DNA from: Paenibacillus sp. FSL R7-0273
GTDB lineage: Bacteria; Bacillota; Bacilli; Paenibacillales; Paenibacillaceae
DNA: 64,000 nt
Direction: 5' to 3'
Assembly (NCBI RefSeq): GCF_000758625.1
Contig: NZ_CP009283.1
Location: 4,971,501-5,035,500 of the forward strand
Of this stretch, positions 62,148-64,000 are shown in pieces. Every line of letters begins with the position of its first letter. Within the stretch, counting starts at the first letter, position 1. Under the pieces are notes generated by a model, which saw only the letters and a list, made by a program, of their open reading frames with translations, made no database searches and was not told the DNA's origin. A program made the translations under genes and the position numbers.

Positions 62148-64000
62148 TCAGATGAGATTTTTTTTGAGGTTGCGCAGATAGCGTCCTCTGATCATGAAGA
62201 AATACAGCCCCTGCGCCGCCAGATATCCGGCCAGCACCGCGCCTGTCTCGGCTGCAATGGACAGATAAAACAGACGCTGCAGGGCGATGAAGGCAAACAG
62301 GCTGTGCACCATGGCAATCCCGACCGGAATAAAGAACATCAGTGCGAGCTGCAGCGTGACCGTGCGGTCCAGCTCCCGGTCAGTCAGACCCATTTTCGAC
62401 AAAGTGGAGTACTGCTGCCGGTCATGATCCAGATCTGTATAGAGCCGGAAATATAAGAAGCTGCCTGCCGCGATAAAAAAGACAGTACCGATCAGCAGGG
62501 AAGCAAACAGCATTGTACTGTAGAGGATGTTCTGAATTTCAAACAGCGTCCCGCTGACCACTACCGCGTATGGGGAATCACTCTCGTAGGTCACCTTTCC
62601 TTTACCGCTCAGGGTGCTTGCAATGCCTGCAGTCTGCGGAAAATCCTCAACATAAAAGCCGGTATAGCTGTCGGTATGCACCGGGGCAATAGCCTGGAAC
62701 TGGCTGTCACTGATAACCATTCCGCTGAAATCCCCGCCGCCTTGCCCGTCCAGCTCCGGCAGCAGATACTCGGCAATCGGAACATGCTCGGTATAACCGA
62801 CCTCTTCAATCCTGGTTCCCTGCTCCAGAGTGTATACCGCTTTGATCCGGCTGGAAGTCAGGCTGCGGTCCCGCTGGGAGCCGATCATGACCAGCCCCTC
62901 ACTATCCTGCAGCGGCTGCTCAGCGGACACGAAGCCGGCCTTGGCCAGCGCCTGCATATAGTCCGTATAAGAAATCAGGGGCAGCAGGCGGGTCCGGTCC
63001 GGCCCTGTCTGGGAAGCAACCGCCGCATATTTTACGGGCAGCGTCAACGTCTCATAGGGCAGCCCGAGACGCTCCAGCTCACTGCGGATCCCCTGCAGAT
63101 CTGCCCCCGGCCTGTAGCCGCCCTGGCCAGCCTTCGCCACATAACCCACGGCTGCCGGATAATCCAGCTTCAGCTCTTTGGACAGCGTATGAATGGAGGC
63201 AAACACGCCGACTGAGGTGAAGGATACCGCGGACACAATCGTCACCATAAAAAACATCCGTCCGTTTGTCTTCCACCGGTAAGACAGGCCTGAGAGCATG
63301 ATCAGATTGGTCTTATGCCAATAAAAACGGCGGATGCGGCGCAGGACACTTGCGATATACAGGCTTAGCTGCGTGTAGAACAGATAGGTTCCCGCAACCG
63401 TAATGGCCACGACCGGGAACATGATCACTTCCACCGAGGCTGCAGATGCAGATGCCGCAAGGGCATATCCCGCCAGCAGCAGTAACGCAGAAGCAGCAGC
63501 CGGCAGAGGGGATATCCGCGGTGTCTGTTCAGCCCTGGTGCCTCCGTGAAAGAGAATGCGCGGAGAATCCTGGCCGATGAGCATAAAGGTGCCGAGGGAA
63601 ATCAGGACGAACAGCAGGGCGAAGCTGCTTATGGTCAGTACCGGTGCCTGCCAGGAAAAATAAAAATGCAGCGGACCGATGCCGAGAAAGCCTGCTCCGA
63701 TCATCAGGAACAGCTTGCCGAGCAGCATACCGAGCAGCGTTCCGCTCAGAATAGCCGAGCCGCCGATCATCATGTTCTCCAGAAAGACCATTTTATTGAG
63801 CTGGGCCTTGGTCATGCCATGCATCAGCAACAGACCGAACTCCAGCTTGCGCGACTGCAGAAAAGAGCCGACCGAGACCAGTACGAACAGCGAGGAGAAA
63901 ACAAAGATAATCGCTTCTGCTGCAAGCATCGCATCGGCCGCCGTGCTGAGTATCATGTCCCCGGAAATGGCCGGGTGAAAAATAAACAGGGCGCACAGGA
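62148..64000 (-). CDS. BceB-like FtsX-family ABC permease (N-terminus beyond the window)
   Basis: The frame continues past 63956 to the window edge (LFIFHP is encoded by the last bases), so the 5' end is missing. It shows paired FtsX domains separated by a large extracellular region of about 200 residues, the layout of BceB/VraG-type permeases that sense and remove lipid-II-binding antibiotics. No ATPase or two-component genes are visible within the window. Its stop is 17 bp from the DedA start, so it probably shares that transcript. This fits a lipid-carrier or bacitracin-response theme. Confidence 0.85.
   Translation of the reverse strand, partial: LCALFIFHPAISGDMILSTAADAMLAAEAIIFVFSSLFVLVSVGSFLQSRKLEFGLLLMHGMTKAQLNKMVFLENMMIGGSAILSGTLLGMLLGKLFLMIGAGFLGIGPLHFYFSWQAPVLTISSFALLFVLISLGTFMLIGQDSPRILFHGGTRAEQTPRISPLPAAASALLLLAGYALAASASAASVEVIMFPVVAITVAGTYLFYTQLSLYIASVLRRIRRFYWHKTNLIMLSGLSYRWKTNGRMFFMVTIVSAVSFTSVGVFASIHTLSKELKLDYPAAVGYVAKAGQGGYRPGADLQGIRSELERLGLPYETLTLPVKYAAVASQTGPDRTRLLPLISYTDYMQALAKAGFVSAEQPLQDSEGLVMIGSQRDRSLTSSRIKAVYTLEQGTRIEEVGYTEHVPIAEYLLPELDGQGGGDFSGMVISDSQFQAIAPVHTDSYTGFYVEDFPQTAGIASTLSGKGKVTYESDSPYAVVVSGTLFEIQNILYSTMLFASLLIGTVFFIAAGSFLYFRLYTDLDHDRQQYSTLSKMGLTDRELDRTVTLQLALMFFIPVGIAMVHSLFAFIALQRLFYLSIAAETGAVLAGYLAAQGLYFFMIRGRYLRNLKKNLI

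Overview
The window looks like a chromosomal segment of a spore-forming, facultatively anaerobic Firmicute, most probably Paenibacillus. This is an inference from gene content: spore photoproduct lyase, a MetG T-box leader, YesM/YesN-type two-component systems beside CUT1 sugar transporters, a Bacillus-type Fnr, Zur and MntR, copper-amine-oxidase-like surface domains, and strong AGGAGG-type ribosome binding sites. No rRNA, tRNA, prophage, insertion sequence or CRISPR array was seen.

Layout. 1-3.95 kb: a truncated GHL10/YngK-like glycosidase, mntR, splB and ccdA. 4.0-11 kb: a zinc-uptake locus (ABC permease, ATPase, His-rich binding protein) with two Zur-type operators in its promoter. metG with a T-box leader and a zur-yidD pair follow. 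The ATPase and permease genes are separated by about 550 bp of repeat-containing non-coding DNA. 11-20 kb: a large secreted PKD/copper-amine-oxidase-like protein, then a sugar ABC module (binding protein, two permeases, histidine kinase, AraC-type response regulator) and a HIT-family gene whose start is missing. 20.4-26.6 kb: the anaerobic fermentation genes pflA, pflB and adhE, with Rex-like boxes, a cre-like site and a striking palindrome in the control regions. 26.8-33.5 kb: a second sugar ABC/two-component module with the reverse gene order. 33.6-34.3 kb: three tandem copies of a roughly 215-bp hairpin-forming repeat. 34.7-42.7 kb: an orphan oligopeptide-binding-type protein, an esterase, beta-phosphoglucomutase and two tandem GH65 glycoside phosphorylases. 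43-47.8 kb: fnr, then nirC, nirD and nirB, with two perfect Fnr-type boxes in the nirB promoter. 47.9-64 kb: lipoproteins, a di-iron cluster repair protein, a YodB-like redox regulator with its own operator, an oxidoreductase, MsrA-MsrB, a DUF4349 lipoprotein, a small DUF1540 cysteine protein, a VOC protein, metE, uppP, a DedA protein and a truncated BceB-like permease.

How the genes fit together. One theme is oxygen and redox control. Fnr, Rex-type operators, PFL with its activase, AdhE, assimilatory or dissimilatory nitrite reduction, and repair proteins (Ric, MsrAB, the YodB-like regulator) all sit in the same 64 kb. A second theme is metal homeostasis: MntR, Zur and ZnuABC. A third is carbohydrate use: two two-component-controlled CUT1 importers lacking their own ATPases, and a disaccharide phosphorolysis set (GH65 x2 plus pgmB). 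The most unusual non-coding structures are the 33.65-34.29 kb repeat array, the palindrome at 23.79 kb and the repeat-filled gap inside the zinc-uptake locus.
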